Shown here in pieces: positions 1-9,494 of a stretch of DNA of 64,000 bases. Below the pieces are notes generated by a model. That model was not told the DNA's origin and ran no database searches. It saw nothing but the letters and a program-made list of their open reading frames with translations. How positions within the stretch are numbered: the stretch's first letter is position 1; each line of letters starts with the position of its first letter. The translations under genes and the position numbers were made by a program. Source of the DNA: Bradyrhizobium canariense (lineage in GTDB: Bacteria; Pseudomonadota; Alphaproteobacteria; Rhizobiales; Xanthobacteraceae); assembly GCF_019402665.1 (NCBI RefSeq), contig NZ_VSST01000063.1:1-64000 (forward strand). The letters run 5' to 3'.

Positions 1-890
1 TCGGCCCATAGATGCGCGCTGGTTTCCGCATCCACGAGCTGAACGTTTACGCGAAGTCGATCGCCGGCTCCCTGCATAGAACCCTTTAGCACGTACCGAA
101 CATTCAGTTCTCGGCCAATCTGCTTGAGATCGATCGCTTTGCCCTTGTACGCGAATGCGGTGTGTCGGCCGGTAACGAACGAGCCGGAGATGCGCGACAA
201 ATCTGTGGTCAAACTCTCGGTCACGCCATCGACAAAGTAGTCCTGCCCAGGATCGTCACTGAGGTTAGCGAAGGGCAACACAATGATGGAAAGGCGGGGC
301 GGTGAAAGTGCGCTTGATCCCGCCCCTGGAGATAGCGCCGCCGTGCCGAACCCATCCAGAACCACAGCATAAGCTCGAACCGGACGCCCGATGTTTTTGA
401 GGTTCTGTTCACCAATATCGGCGAACCTGTCGCCAAACTTGCCCTGGACCTGATCGTAAACAGCCGAAGAGATGCAGATGCCGCCGGGTGCTGCGACGCT
501 CTCAAGCCGTGCGGCGATATTCACCCCATCGCCAAAGATGTCGTGGGGCTCGACGATGACGTCACCAATATTAATGCCCACTCGAAAAGCGATGCGCCTG
601 TCTTCCGGGGCGCCGGCGGTAAGTTCGCGAACGCGCGCTTGGAATACCATCGCAGCCCGAAGAGCTTCGACGGCACTCGGAAACTCTGCGAGAAACCCGT
701 CGCCGGTATTCTTGACGATCCGGCCGCTGTGTTCGGCGATTGTTGGATCAACAGCCTCCGCCAAGAGAACTGTCAGTTTGGTATGCGTGGTCTCTTCGTC
801 ATGGTGCATGAGCCTCGAATAGCCAGCCACATCGGCGGCCAATATAGCCGCCAACCTCCGTTCGATCCGTCCTAGCCGCTCCTGTGCCAT
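1..890 (-). CDS. Class III adenylate/guanylate cyclase with TolB-like domain (5' part; runs off the left edge)
   Basis: The reading frame is open from an ATG at 890 to the edge of the window, so the C-terminal part is missing. Residues about 10-180 form a class III nucleotide cyclase domain: first metal Asp near residue 20 (AILAADVAGYSRL), second in NTGDGF (about 61-66), and the NxxxR transition-state residues in VNIAARLE. From about residue 199 (RLSIIVLPFANLSDD) it resembles the TolB-like/FlgO-like segment common in alphaproteobacterial cyclases, which usually end in TPRs. Expected product is cAMP from ATP in the cytoplasm. The neighbouring secreted-protein gene is divergent. Class assignment is firm; substrate is inferred from the family. 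Confidence 0.88.
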   Translation of the reverse strand, partial: MAQERLGRIERRLAAILAADVAGYSRLMHHDEETTHTKLTVLLAEAVDPTIAEHSGRIVKNTGDGFLAEFPSAVEALRAAMVFQARVRELTAGAPEDRRIAFRVGINIGDVIVEPHDIFGDGVNIAARLESVAAPGGICISSAVYDQVQGKFGDRFADIGEQNLKNIGRPVRAYAVVLDGFGTAALSPGAGSSALSPPRLSIIVLPFANLSDDPGQDYFVDGVTESLTTDLSRISGSFVTGRHTAFAYKGKAIDLKQIGRELNVRYVLKGSMQGAGDRLRVNVQLVDAETSAHLWA

Positions 891-1165
891 GACCCGCGAT
901 CCAATCTGAATGCCATTCTACGCCGGATCGGAAGGAATGCCCACGCGGACCGACAATCGGTTATTGGCCCTAAGAAGAGCGGTTCAGCCTCCCTGACGTC
1001 CGCTGTCGCTGGATAAACCGGACGCCGAGCTGCGCGTGGCTCGCCAGCTGCTTTTGACCCACAGCAGACCTTCCCGGACCCCTCGCTCTGGCGGATTTCC
1101 TCTCTCACAGCTAGCCTTGGCATTTGTTTGAACGCACCCGGTCATCTGCTGAGAGGGAGGAAGAT

Positions 1166-1654
1166 ATGGTACTTCTCCGTGTGCTCGCTGCTGCTATTGT
1201 ATGCGTCTGTTTTCAAGCTGGATTTGCCCTTGCGGAGGATACAGCGGGGCAACTCGCAGGTAGTTGGAAGCTAAGCTCATGGACAATTCAGATTATCGGT
1301 GGAGAGGCGACTGAGCCTTTCGGTCCCAATCCCAAAGGCAGGGCGGTCTTCGCGGCAGACGGATACGTGACATTCGTCATCGTGGCGGCAAATCGCAAAC
1401 CGGCAACGAGCAATGAGGAGTCGGCAGTCCTTCTGAAGTCACTCCTCGCCTACTCCGGAAAATTTATGATCGAAGGAGACAAGTTTACGACCAAAGTTGA
1501 TATATCGGGGAATGAGCGTTTGACCGGACAGGACCAAATACGATTCTTCAAGCTGGAAGGAGATAAGCTGACCATTCGAACGGCGGAACAAGTCAGCTCC
1601 GTTTTTCCCGGAAAGAGAGTGGTAGGAAGCCTGACTTGGGAACGCGAGCGCTAA
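1166..1654 (+). CDS. Lipocalin-like domain secreted protein
   Basis: An in-frame start exists at 1124, but the ATG at 1166 has a GGAGG-type site just upstream (gagagggaggaagat) and begins a clean signal peptide (MVLLRVLAAAIVCVCFQAGF, cleavage near ALA-ED). The mature protein of about 140 residues starts GQLAGSWKLSSW and contains RAVFAADGYVTFVI and a late LTIRTAEQ strand. This order of strands matches the lipocalin-like small beta-barrel family seen in many Bradyrhizobium genomes. It probably acts in the periplasm as a small-ligand binder. No operon partner is visible. Family assignment comes from sequence pattern; ligand unknown. Confidence 0.72.
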   Translation: MVLLRVLAAAIVCVCFQAGFALAEDTAGQLAGSWKLSSWTIQIIGGEATEPFGPNPKGRAVFAADGYVTFVIVAANRKPATSNEESAVLLKSLLAYSGKFMIEGDKFTTKVDISGNERLTGQDQIRFFKLEGDKLTIRTAEQVSSVFPGKRVVGSLTWERER

Positions 1655-1907
1655 TAGCGCTGGGGTGGCACCTGTGTTCTGCTCCGCCCCGCGTCGATCA
1701 GGCATGAACTAAGAAACGACGACTTCCGTTATCGGACCAACGGAGCCAATATGCGCCGCAGGAAAGCTGCGATGCCAATCACCCTTTGAACCTTTATGGT
1801 CCCAACTTTGATTTACATTCATAAATGCGAGCAAATTCGCAGCGCTTGGATAGCGCGGGCTTCGGCCGCCACCGCGCGTGACAACATTAAGCAGTCAAGG
1901 AGGTTGA

Positions 1908-2858
1908 ATGCTTTCACGCCGTCGTCTCCTCACCGGCACCGTCGTGACCGGTGTCGCGCTGTCAGTTCATCCGGCCACGACATTTGCGCAGCCAAAACGG
2001 GTGATCGTCGATTCGCAGGTTCACCTCTGGCCGGCGAGCACTCCGGAGCGACCTTGGCTACCCGGTGCCAAGCCGCAGCTTCCCGAGCCCTTCACCATCG
2101 AGCGGGTCATACCGCTGATGGACGAGGCCGGCGTCGATCGCGTCGTCATCGTTCCGCCGGCATCACTCGAAGGCGAGCGCGTCGACTATGCCCAAGAGGC
2201 CGTCAAACGGTATCCGAACCGCTTCGCGATCATGGCGCGTGTGACCCTCAACAAGCCCGAGGGCGCAGCGCGGCTTGCGACGTGGCGCGACCAGCCCGGC
2301 GTTCTGGGCGTGAGATTGAACTTCGGGCCCGACGAAGCCGCGTGGCTGACTGACGGGACCGCGGACTGGTTCTGGCCGGCCGCGCAGAAGGCTCGTTTGC
2401 CTGTGATGTTTCTCACATCGGGCCAGACGTCGCTGTTCGCACGTATCGCCGAGCGACACCCCGGCCTTACGCTTATCCTCGACCACATGGGCGTCGGCGC
2501 GGGTCTTCGCCCTCGTGCTGATTCATCACAATCCGGGAAAAACAACCAAGTGGCGGAAGCTATTGCCGAGGCGGCCGAGCTCGCAAAATACCCGAACGTT
2601 TCGGTGAAGCTGTCCTCGGTGCCACTGATCTCGACCGAGTCCTATCCATTCCGCGATACCATTCCGCATATTCAGCGCCTTTTCGACGCGTATGGACCGG
2701 AGCGCTGCTATTGGGGCACCGATATTACCAATTCGTTCGCCCGGGCCACCTATCGGCAGCGCGTGACGCAATTTACGGAGGAGCTTCCATTCCTCACCGA
2801 AAGCGACAAGGACTGGGTCATGGGTCGGGCGATCTTGGCGCGGCTTCGCTGGGCATGA
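1908..2858 (+). CDS. Tat-signal amidohydrolase-2 family protein
   Basis: 316 residues after a strong site (caaggaggttga). The N terminus MLSRRRLLTGTVVTG is a twin-arginine-type signal ending near TFAQP, so export folded to the periplasm is likely. The body matches the amidohydrolase-2 (PF04909) TIM barrel: VDSQVHLWPAS at the first metal strand, a long loop with MDEAGVDRVVIVPP, LDHMGVG in the middle and WGTDIT at the late Asp. The first HxH position reads QVH, so one usual metal ligand is replaced by Gln; related proteins beginning DSQVH are common in Bradyrhizobium. The substrate is probably a lactone or carboxylate ring compound, but nothing here decides it. Confidence 0.85.
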   Translation: MLSRRRLLTGTVVTGVALSVHPATTFAQPKRVIVDSQVHLWPASTPERPWLPGAKPQLPEPFTIERVIPLMDEAGVDRVVIVPPASLEGERVDYAQEAVKRYPNRFAIMARVTLNKPEGAARLATWRDQPGVLGVRLNFGPDEAAWLTDGTADWFWPAAQKARLPVMFLTSGQTSLFARIAERHPGLTLILDHMGVGAGLRPRADSSQSGKNNQVAEAIAEAAELAKYPNVSVKLSSVPLISTESYPFRDTIPHIQRLFDAYGPERCYWGTDITNSFARATYRQRVTQFTEELPFLTESDKDWVMGRAILARLRWA

Positions 2859-3889
2859 GCTAACCTTGCGGCGATGCGCGAGTCTGCTGTTGGCCCTTCA
2901 GCGACCTCGGCAGACGTCCGCTTTCCCGCCGCTGGTAGGGGGTGAGCGGACATAAGGCGGCCAGCTGCTTAATGAGTACACAGCCTAGGAGGGTCCTGCT
3001 GCCAGTTAAATTCGGCGACTGTTCGCGATTCCTCGCCGTGCGCAGACGCCGCCCCTGCACTGGCGGTGATCCACAGGCGATGCTTGCGCTATTCCCGCCG
3101 CGGCATGCGGCACGGATCCGTAGCCCGCACATCGCCTGTTTCGTCCAGCCGTTTGCACGCAAATTCCCTGTTCACTACCGATAAATTCCCTGTTCGGATT
3201 CGGCGGATCGCGCCCCGGATGCGCTGAATTTCAAGGCAAATGTTCGCATTTCCATGGGATAGCGGCCTCACCGCAGGCGCGCTTTCCCTGTAAAATTCCC
3301 TGTTCGCAGGGAATTCGGACCGCATGTTGGCGCAGAGCGAAATGACAACCATCCAGTCGCGCACGAGCGTCCATTGCACGTCCCAGGAGAGATGGCCCGC
3401 GATTGGGACCACCCCTGAGACTAGTCAAATTGGGCCATCGGGTCTGTTCGCTTTCGCACTCGCGCGAGAGCCGGACCAGGGAGTCCTGATCGTCTCCCAT
3501 GATGGTGCGTGCATCCGAACCGCCGATGAAATGGCGGCGGTCGTCGGATCGAACCTAACGATATGAGTTGGCGCATCGGCGCCATTTGCCTGGACGAAGC
3601 CACCGGGATCTCCGGTTGTCGTGTTGCGAATACAGCTCTTGGCTGCACTGCCGCGAACCCCGCAGCTGCGGGGCGAGACACCGGCTCGACCTGTGCGCCC
3701 GGTCGAATGAGTAACGCTACAAGTGCAGAGGAATGCCAGTCCTTTCTGCAGCAATGTTGTTGCTCATCTTGCGGCCAAATTTGTGGTGCAATCGATAACC
3801 GGGAACTTCAAGCGAGCGAGCGGGCGGCCCGGCACCGGCTCTCGCCCAAAAGCGACAAATCAAAGCCAAATGCATGAAGGGACACGGCA
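2859..3889. other. Gene-poor stretch with dispersed repeat remnants
   Basis: About 1 kb in which no frame has a convincing start, ribosome site and family pattern. It holds a segment at 2880-2980 resembling the one at 985-1080 (gtctgctgtnggnc and gacgtccgct blocks), and the AAATTCCCTGTTC repeat cluster at 3161-3316. Several frames of 80-110 codons overlap each other here and look like chance open frames in G+C-rich DNA. Confidence 0.5.
3161..3316. repeat. Three copies of AAATTCCCTGTTC, the last one in a perfect hairpin
   Basis: The 13-mer occurs at 3161-3173, 3183-3195 and 3293-3305. The third copy continues into an exact inverted repeat: AATTCCCTG at 3294-3302 pairs with CAGGGAATT at 3307-3315 around a TTCG loop, a stable tetraloop on RNA. 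Similar cattccctgttc-rich intergenic elements recur in Bradyrhizobium genomes by my recollection. That a mobile or REP-like element is involved is inference. Confidence 0.6.
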
Positions 3890-4186
3890 ATGAATCATGG
3901 CGAAAGAACGCCCATTGATCGCCGCACCGGTTACGCTAGAGCCAAAGCCGAACGGTCGATGCCAACAACTCTGCAGGAACACCTTGAACAGGTTGAGCGC
4001 GACATCGAATTATACGCAGAGTTTGATAAGGCCGAGAAAGCTCGGTTCAATCGCGAGTCTTACTTATGGACTGCAGAAGAACGCATCGAGTGGCAGGAGA
4101 CACAATCTGACAATGCCAAAAGAGTTCGTGAATTGCTCGAACAGCGCGGCGCCTTGCGCCGGCAGCGACCAGCAAAGTGGCTGTGA
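3890..4186 (+). CDS. Small hypothetical helical protein
   Basis: 98 residues; ATG preceded by gaagggacacggca. The part from residue 24 (MPTTLQEHLEQVERDIELYA) onward is charged and mostly helical, with a likely coiled coil (KRVRELLEQRGALRRQR) at the C terminus. The true start may be that second Met, giving about 75 residues. Codon use looks coding, but no family is recognised. It lies alone between gene-poor stretches. Confidence 0.5.
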   Translation: MNHGERTPIDRRTGYARAKAERSMPTTLQEHLEQVERDIELYAEFDKAEKARFNRESYLWTAEERIEWQETQSDNAKRVRELLEQRGALRRQRPAKWL

Positions 4187-5141
4187 AGCGGAGAGTTGAA
4201 ACTGTCATTCTAAGTACTTCCGCCATCTTTAATCCGACGGGTCGCCTCGCCACTTTTCTGCAGATGTTGGTATTTGGGTTGCAGCGGGATTATGTTTTGC
4301 GGGCGTCCGCCGCAAGTTTTTTGGCCTTCTCGTTCTCCACCTGCTCTTCGACGAACATGAGGATCCTGCGGCGAGTAGCTTCGTATCACACGCTGAAAAC
4401 CGCAGCATCCAAAGGCCTTCGATAGCGTTCGGCATCAATTGTCCCGGGTAAAGCCGCAAGCGTGATAGGGCTCCGCGGGCTCACAATCGAGGTGCGCGAT
4501 CGAGGCGTGTGGCTGCTCGGCGCCAGTTCTCCGGGCAACAGTTCGCCGCCGCTCACGACATCCCGACCCGTGCTGCGTTTTCGCGGGGATGAAGCGAATG
4601 ACCGATTAAGGCTTCTGTCGTGTCGCCCGCCCGCGCCACATCGATTTTCGTCTGTGAAATAGCCTGTGCGGACCGTAGTCTCTTCAGCCCTCAACACGCG
4701 GAGTCTAAGGCTCTGAAGTTCGGCAAGCTCCGAACGGGCGCATCGCAATGCTGTCTCAGCAAAATTGCGGAATTATACGCCACAGCACGTTTACTCGTCG
4801 CACGCCCCTAGAAATATACGTTGATCAAAAAAGCGGGAACAACATGCAATAGAAGGACAACCTTTGAGTTTACATTAGTCAAGCTGCACCGCGGCGACGT
4901 GCGCGAACCACCTCGAAAAGAACTTCAGCAGCACCGCGCTCTTTGGCGAAATTCTGTAGGCGGCGGCCAGTGCAGTTGACCCAAATCACGACGATGGCGG
5001 CCGTTACGGTGACTGGGCTTGCGCACTCAGGCGCGATCGGAGCGGCCCGGCCGGTCGCTCGCGGCTGAGGTTAATCGCGGCACCGGAAGGAACTTCCTGC
5101 GTCTGTGGTGGATTTGCTGTTCAAACAAAGGGAGATCATCC
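4187..5141. other. Gene-poor stretch
   Basis: About 950 bases without a supportable gene. On the minus strand near 4285-4350 a 22-codon frame reads MFVEEQVENEKAKKLAADAR followed by two residues and a stop. It may be the tail of a decayed gene but is too short to call. Nothing else stands out. Confidence 0.4.
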
Positions 5142-5525
5142 ATGATCAGAAAATCTGCACTCGTGGCACTTGCATGCATTGCTCTGTCCTCACCGGCCTT
5201 CGCGCAAGGAGGTGGCGGAGCAGGAGGAGCCGCTGGCGGTGGCAGCGCGGGGGCGGCGGCGAGTTCCGGCGCTGGCACCGGCACCTCAACGAGCAGCACT
5301 AATTCCGGAGCCTCAGCTCCCTCAGGCATGGGAACGCAGGACACCACGATTGGCGCCAGCCACAGCAATGCATCGCAGAACAATCCGAACGTCCAGCCGC
5401 CGACGCCAAACGGAACATCGCCGACCGCTGCACAGGCGGAGCGAAATAGCGGCGTAGGTCATGCCGCCAACGGGTTGCCGATCGGTAGTCCCGGTACGGG
5501 CACCAGCAACGAAGACCAAAAATAG
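5142..5525 (+). CDS. Secreted Gly/Ser/Ala-rich low-complexity protein
   Basis: 127 residues from the ATG at 5142, which has aagggagatcatcc upstream and starts a signal peptide (MIRKSALVALACIALSSPAF, cleavage after AFAQ). The frame is open upstream to 5019, but that leader lacks a ribosome site. The mature chain is almost all Gly, Ala, Ser, Thr and Asn: a GGGGAGGAAGG-type start, a TGTSTSS stretch, and a C-terminal half rich in Asn/Pro (SQNNPNVQPPTPNG). No catalytic motif is visible. It could be a disordered periplasmic or surface protein. Similar alphaproteobacterial hypotheticals are common. Confidence 0.68.
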   Translation: MIRKSALVALACIALSSPAFAQGGGGAGGAAGGGSAGAAASSGAGTGTSTSSTNSGASAPSGMGTQDTTIGASHSNASQNNPNVQPPTPNGTSPTAAQAERNSGVGHAANGLPIGSPGTGTSNEDQK

Positions 5526-5792
5526 CGCTTCCCTGAGACTAACGCCCGCAAGTTTTGTGGGCCTCTTTCGCGCGCATGCGGCGCGCACTCCGAACCGCGA
5601 CTGGTGAGGAGCCTTGAAAGTAGGTAGGCAAGACGCTCCTGCATTGATGGGCACCTCCAACTCTATGGCCCGCCGAATGGCGGCAGCGAGATTCTTGAGC
5701 GGCAGACTTGAAGTGTTAGCCCGCCCAAGGGAAATGTCTTGGAAGGAGCGAGATCGGGTAGGAAAGCGATGGCGTCTCGACGCAAACTCGGA

Positions 5793-6297
5793 TCACTTGT
5801 TCGGCCGATCGCTCATGCGTAGGCTCGTGTAGTCGCCCTTTTGCTTTGGCGCTTTTGCTGCGCGAGGCCCGCTTGCGGCCTTCTGTCTCTGCTTGGCATG
5901 GTTGAGACGAGTCTCATCTGCAATGGCCGTCGACAGACAGAGCTCATAATAGACGCTCCGTCCCGGGCGGCCACGCTTGGCCTTCAGCTTGCCACGGACG
6001 GCTTGCATGTCCTTTGACGCTTCGGGCGAACAGTCCGTGAAGCGTCGCCTCGTGCGGGTGTAGCTTGGTCGTTCGCCTGTCAAGCTTAACCTCAATCGGC
6101 TGCTCCAAAAATCTCGTAAGCTTCGACGGCCGCGGGAAGTGGGCGCTCTTCGGCCGGCCGCGCCGCTGAGGCTGTGGCCGGACTCCAAAGTGCGTTGCTT
6201 TAGGCGGCTTGCCGTAGCCGACCTCGTACGGACGTTCCTCGTGCTGCTTCGCAAGTTTGCGGCGGTCGGTGCCACCGCTCTCATCAGCTTCCATCAT
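5793..6297 (-). pseudogene. Frameshifted DUF5681-family gene
   Basis: From the ATG at 6297 (ribosome site GTGGAG) frame one reads YEVGYGKPPKATHF, then RRGRPKSAHF, then EATLHGLFARSVKG: the order of the DUF5681 domain (VGYGKPPxxTxFxxGxSGNPxGRPKG, then xALLxxLxxxAxxGD). After SVKG it runs into unrelated residues and stops near 5944. The next frame continues sensibly from the same point (DMQAVRGKLKAK) to a stop at 5793. One base gained or lost near 6015-6025 explains both. The GNPKG segment is also degraded (VRPQPQRRG), so this is decay rather than only a sequencing slip. DUF5681 genes often sit near phage or mobile DNA. Confidence 0.62.
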
Positions 6298-6583
6298 CTC
6301 AACTCCACTTCGGCATCAGCGCCTCGGAGTGAGAGGTCTTGCAGCAGAAAGCCACGAAGACGCCACACGCCCAGGCGCGACAATCGCGCATCTAAAGGCT
6401 TGATGACACTTTTTATTTTGACTTGGTTAGTTGGGATCAGCGCCGAATTTGCTTCATTTGCCCTGCTAATTCCCGTTCGGGCGTTCGCCTAAGATGATCG
6501 ATGGTCGCCCGGCGCGCGCACCACTCCGTTTGAAGCGCTCCGAATAGATCGGACAGTCTGCGACCGGTGTGTTAAAGGCGGGG

Positions 6584-6799
6584 ATGAAAAAATTCATTTT
6601 GGCGACGCTGCTCATTACGACGCCGGCATTGGCGCAGACCGAACCGCCAGCTCCGAAGGCCCCATTGACCGATCGCGAACGGGTTCAGGCCGATCGTGCG
6701 CAGGCCGCCACGCAGGAGAAGGACGCCCCAACAGCGCGCCCTTGGGACAGAGGGACGGACGGCAAGCGGCCCTGGGAGCGGGGCGCGTCGCCGAAGTAG
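6584..6799 (+). CDS. Small secreted hypothetical protein
   Basis: 71 residues from ATG 6584, preceded by aaaggcgggg. Signal peptide MKKFILATLLITTPALAQ, then a short hydrophilic tail rich in Pro, Arg, Asp and Lys that repeats RPWDRG / RPWERG near the end (TARPWDRGTDGKRPWERG). A frame open from 6569 adds MLKAG, but the second Met fits the signal better. No family known to me; likely a small periplasmic protein. Confidence 0.62.
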   Translation: MKKFILATLLITTPALAQTEPPAPKAPLTDRERVQADRAQAATQEKDAPTARPWDRGTDGKRPWERGASPK

Positions 6800-7097
6800 C
6801 GGCCCTCGCGGCAATCGGCGGTCCTTCCTGACGGAGCGAAGTCTTATTTGCCTGGCCCGCTGGCGGTGTTCGGCTTGTGCCCGACCCTGCAGCGCGAGCT
6901 GCATGACCAGCTCAAGGCCATCATTCAAAGCCAACACTCAAGGCCAGGGTCAAATACAAGGCTCAAGGCCAAGACGCGCATTCGTGCGCGAGCGCATTCT
7001 CAATGGGATCCAAACGAAAACCGCCGCCGCTGGTTGCCCAGTCGTGCGGCGGTTCATTATCGGAGCGCAGCTCGGCTCTTGCCAAGCGCGCACATAT

Positions 7098-7364
7098 CTA
7101 GCGGACGTACCAATATCCCCACCAACGCTGGGACACGGGCCGCGCTTCCGCCTTCATGGCCGCGACGTCCTCGACGGAGCGTAGCTGCGGGCCATAGATC
7201 GCGGGCGGATAGACGTCATCCCACAACACGACCCCGGTTCGGATATAGGCGGCGTGATGATGTGGCGGAACGAGTGTGAGCTCCGCGGCAGGGGCGGCAG
7301 TCGTGGTCAAAGCGAGGCCAAGGGCAGAAAGAGCAATGAATGTACCGGGAGCGCGAAAGTTCAT
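7098..7364 (-). CDS. Small secreted hypothetical protein
   Basis: 88 residues. ATG at 7364 with GAGAGGGATTC upstream. Signal peptide with cleavage near APAAE (residue about 27), then a compact domain with a His cluster (PPHHHAAYIRTG) and an aromatic C terminus (RWWGYWYVR). The His cluster suggests metal binding, but that is speculation. Divergent from the unannotated stretch to its right. Confidence 0.62.
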   Translation of the reverse strand: MNFRAPGTFIALSALGLALTTTAAPAAELTLVPPHHHAAYIRTGVVLWDDVYPPAIYGPQLRSVEDVAAMKAEARPVSQRWWGYWYVR

Positions 7365-7806
7365 TGGATTGAATCCCTCTCAAAATGCGGCGTGAAAATA
7401 ATGCGACGGCTTCGGAATGGTTGCAAGTGTCTTCCTGAGCGTCGGCTCATTCCCGAGGGGGATAGTTCGCAACCGAACCGGCTTGAGCAACGCCGCCTTG
7501 GAGGCCGTCCGCGCCACTTGCGAAAGCTTGCGCCTCGACGGGCAGAAAGAATGCCGGAGCACCGCTGCTTCCCGACAGAGCAGGCCTGAACAATCTTTCG
7601 GCGTCCTCAATCATCGCGAACCATGATGTCGACACACTGCGTGCTCTTGATGGGCATCGCACCATCCAGGACGGTTTCCATGGCTTCTGGATTGTTGGCG
7701 TCGTCCCCGGACCTCAACCTTCCGGCATTCCGACAAGCGTTTCGGTCTCATGGGTTCGCGTGACGGGATCTCGTTCGGATAAGACGTCAAAAGAAGGTAC
7801 AAGGGC
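7365..7806. other. Intergenic region, no supported gene
   Basis: About 440 bases. Overlapping frames on both strands (for example 7447-7665 minus and 7417-7626 plus) are mutual shadows without ribosome sites or family patterns. It probably contains the promoters of the flanking divergent genes, but no -35/-10 pair can be chosen with confidence. Confidence 0.35.
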
Positions 7807-8088
7807 ATGACCAAGGCGAGGAAGGATGCTCCGAGGCGCTACATCGTAGATGGAGCCGGACAGCGTGTCCTGGTCGGGCTGACGAGTTCGGAAACCGTCG
7901 AGTTCGAGAGGCTGGATAGTCCGGAAGGGTCTCTGGGAGGCCCTTCTTTGCTCCAGGAGCACCTTCGCCTTGGTCAGAACAACAGCGATGAGCGCTGGTT
8001 GGAACTTTACCTCAAGCACGAGCGGGCCTGGAGCGTTTGGATGGCGGAAAGCCGAGCACGCTCGCATTCGCTGTGCATGCTCAATTAG
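7807..8088 (+). CDS. Conserved-looking small cytoplasmic hypothetical protein
   Basis: 93 residues, ATG preceded by gtacaagggc. The chain reads RRYIVDGAGQRVLVGLTSSE then a helical half with ERWLELYLKHERAWSVW. The composition and helix-rich end are those of a real small protein, and no competing frame is better. No domain recognised. It converges on the metallophosphatase gene, 76 bases away. Confidence 0.6.
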   Translation: MTKARKDAPRRYIVDGAGQRVLVGLTSSETVEFERLDSPEGSLGGPSLLQEHLRLGQNNSDERWLELYLKHERAWSVWMAESRARSHSLCMLN

Positions 8089-8164
8089 GTGTCGGTTGGA
8101 GGCATATTCGCCCCTCCTCGTAGAGCTCGCCCCGGCCGATCGACAGCAGGCGAATGCGGATCGT

Positions 8165-8902
8165 TCACACCGCGAGCATTCGGCTTCCCTGGATGCTCAT
8201 CAGCGTGAGATTGCCCGTCGCATAGGCGCCTGTGTCGATGTTGGCGCGATTGTTTCGCACGTCGGCGCTCCGCACCGGCGTGTGACCGTGCACGATATAT
8301 TTCCCGAAATGCTTCTCGCTCTCCAGGAACTCCGCGCGAATCCACAAAAGATCGTTTTCCTGCTGTTCGGACAACCCCACGCCCGGTCGGACGCCCGCAT
8401 GCACGAAGAAGAAATCCCCGCACGTAAAGCTCAGCCGCAGATTGTCCAGAAATTCCAGATGTTCAGTCGGCATTGCGCGAATCAAATCGCGCAAGATCGA
8501 TGTTGGCTCATCGCGCTTCAGATCTGCCGGAGCGAGTCCATAGGACATCAATGTCTGGGTTCCGCCGACGGCAATCCAATCCTCGAACAGTGAAGGGTCT
8601 TCGAGCACCTCCACCAGAAATGCCTCGTGATTACCCTTGAGGAAGACCGCATTTCCTCGGCGACTCCGCTCGACTAGGATGTCGAGGGTGGCGCGCGTGT
8701 CCGGACCACGATCGATGTAATCGCCCATGAAGACCTCGATCGCATAGTGCGGGCGGCTGCGAGCCATGTCGGCGTCGATGACCCGCAACATGGGCTGCAG
8801 CAGATGCGCACAGCCGTGGATATCCGAGATCGCATAGATGCGAACCCCCTCGGGCAAGTGCGGCTTTTGGATTGGCCGACGTCGTCGGGCGAGAGATATC
8901 AT
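8165..8902 (-). CDS. Metallophosphatase, serine/threonine protein phosphatase type (PrpA-like)
   Basis: 245 residues from the ATG at 8902; the frame extends upstream to 9214, but that leader has no domain content. The PPP-family signatures stand in order: SDIHG (residues 26-30), GDYIDRG (60-66), GNHE (90-93), then FVHAGVRPG and YIVHGHTP. These supply the dinuclear metal site and phosphate-binding residues. Length equals bacterial PrpA/PrpB-type and related EPS-associated phosphatases. Likely cytoplasmic dephosphorylation of protein or nucleotide substrates; position next to the EPS initiation gene may be meaningful. The substrate is not visible in sequence. Confidence 0.88.
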   Translation of the reverse strand: MISLARRRRPIQKPHLPEGVRIYAISDIHGCAHLLQPMLRVIDADMARSRPHYAIEVFMGDYIDRGPDTRATLDILVERSRRGNAVFLKGNHEAFLVEVLEDPSLFEDWIAVGGTQTLMSYGLAPADLKRDEPTSILRDLIRAMPTEHLEFLDNLRLSFTCGDFFFVHAGVRPGVGLSEQQENDLLWIRAEFLESEKHFGKYIVHGHTPVRSADVRNNRANIDTGAYATGNLTLMSIQGSRMLAV

Positions 8903-9494
8903 GGCGCACAATCGATCAGGTGGTCGACAAAATCTCCCCAAGTCGCCGCACCTGAGAACTCTCCATCTGACGCGAACAGTGTGCGGTGGATAGAGTGACG
9001 TCCTCATTCTCCGGTGATCACGCCAAAAGAAGGGCGGAATTCTTTTGTGTGGTCCGCCGGACAACAGGGCCGTGGAAACTGCATTACTGAAGTGCACCGC
9101 GCGGCAAAGATGCATGCCTAATGCAAATCCGGGGTACATCCGTAGATAGATATCCGCCGGAGTTCGCGCAAATGACTCCAGTAGCAGTCTCGCAACACGA
9201 TGGAAACGTCGCAAAGATGAGCGGACACCGCTCGCGCGACCATTGAAGCATCGTGTTGGAATGTGGAACTTGGTTCAGAACAGGGCAACGCGTCACCGAT
9301 ATGTCAGCACTGTGACGAGAGCTTTGAGCGCCACAAATTCGATGCGCATTTTCGACGCGACGCATATCCGGGCATCGTAAATTTGCGTGCGGCGCCACAC
9401 AATCGCTGCGATCACTTAACACCCTCTGCTTGGGAAGCGGCAAATCTTCAGCATCACAATGACCGCCAGGCACCCTCCACACTTCGAGGATCGA
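8903..9494. other. Divergent regulatory region upstream of the EPS initiation gene
   Basis: About 590 bases between the divergent phosphatase and glycosylphosphotransferase starts. No credible gene; the frames found are shadows. The spacing is large enough for regulator sites on both promoters. I see no strong palindrome that I can assign to a known regulator. Confidence 0.35.

Noticed and set aside
3563..3877. Cys-rich 104-codon plus frame
   Set aside because: No ribosome site or signal; overlaps comparable frames on the other strand. Treated as chance in G+C-rich DNA.
4285..4350. 22-codon minus frame MFVEEQVENEKAKKLAADAR
   Set aside because: Looks like a genuine helix but is too short and has a stop just upstream; at most a relic.
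6405..6492. Short plus frame MTLFILTWLVGISAEFASFA
   Set aside because: Only about 29 codons with no ribosome site; a hydrophobic chance frame.
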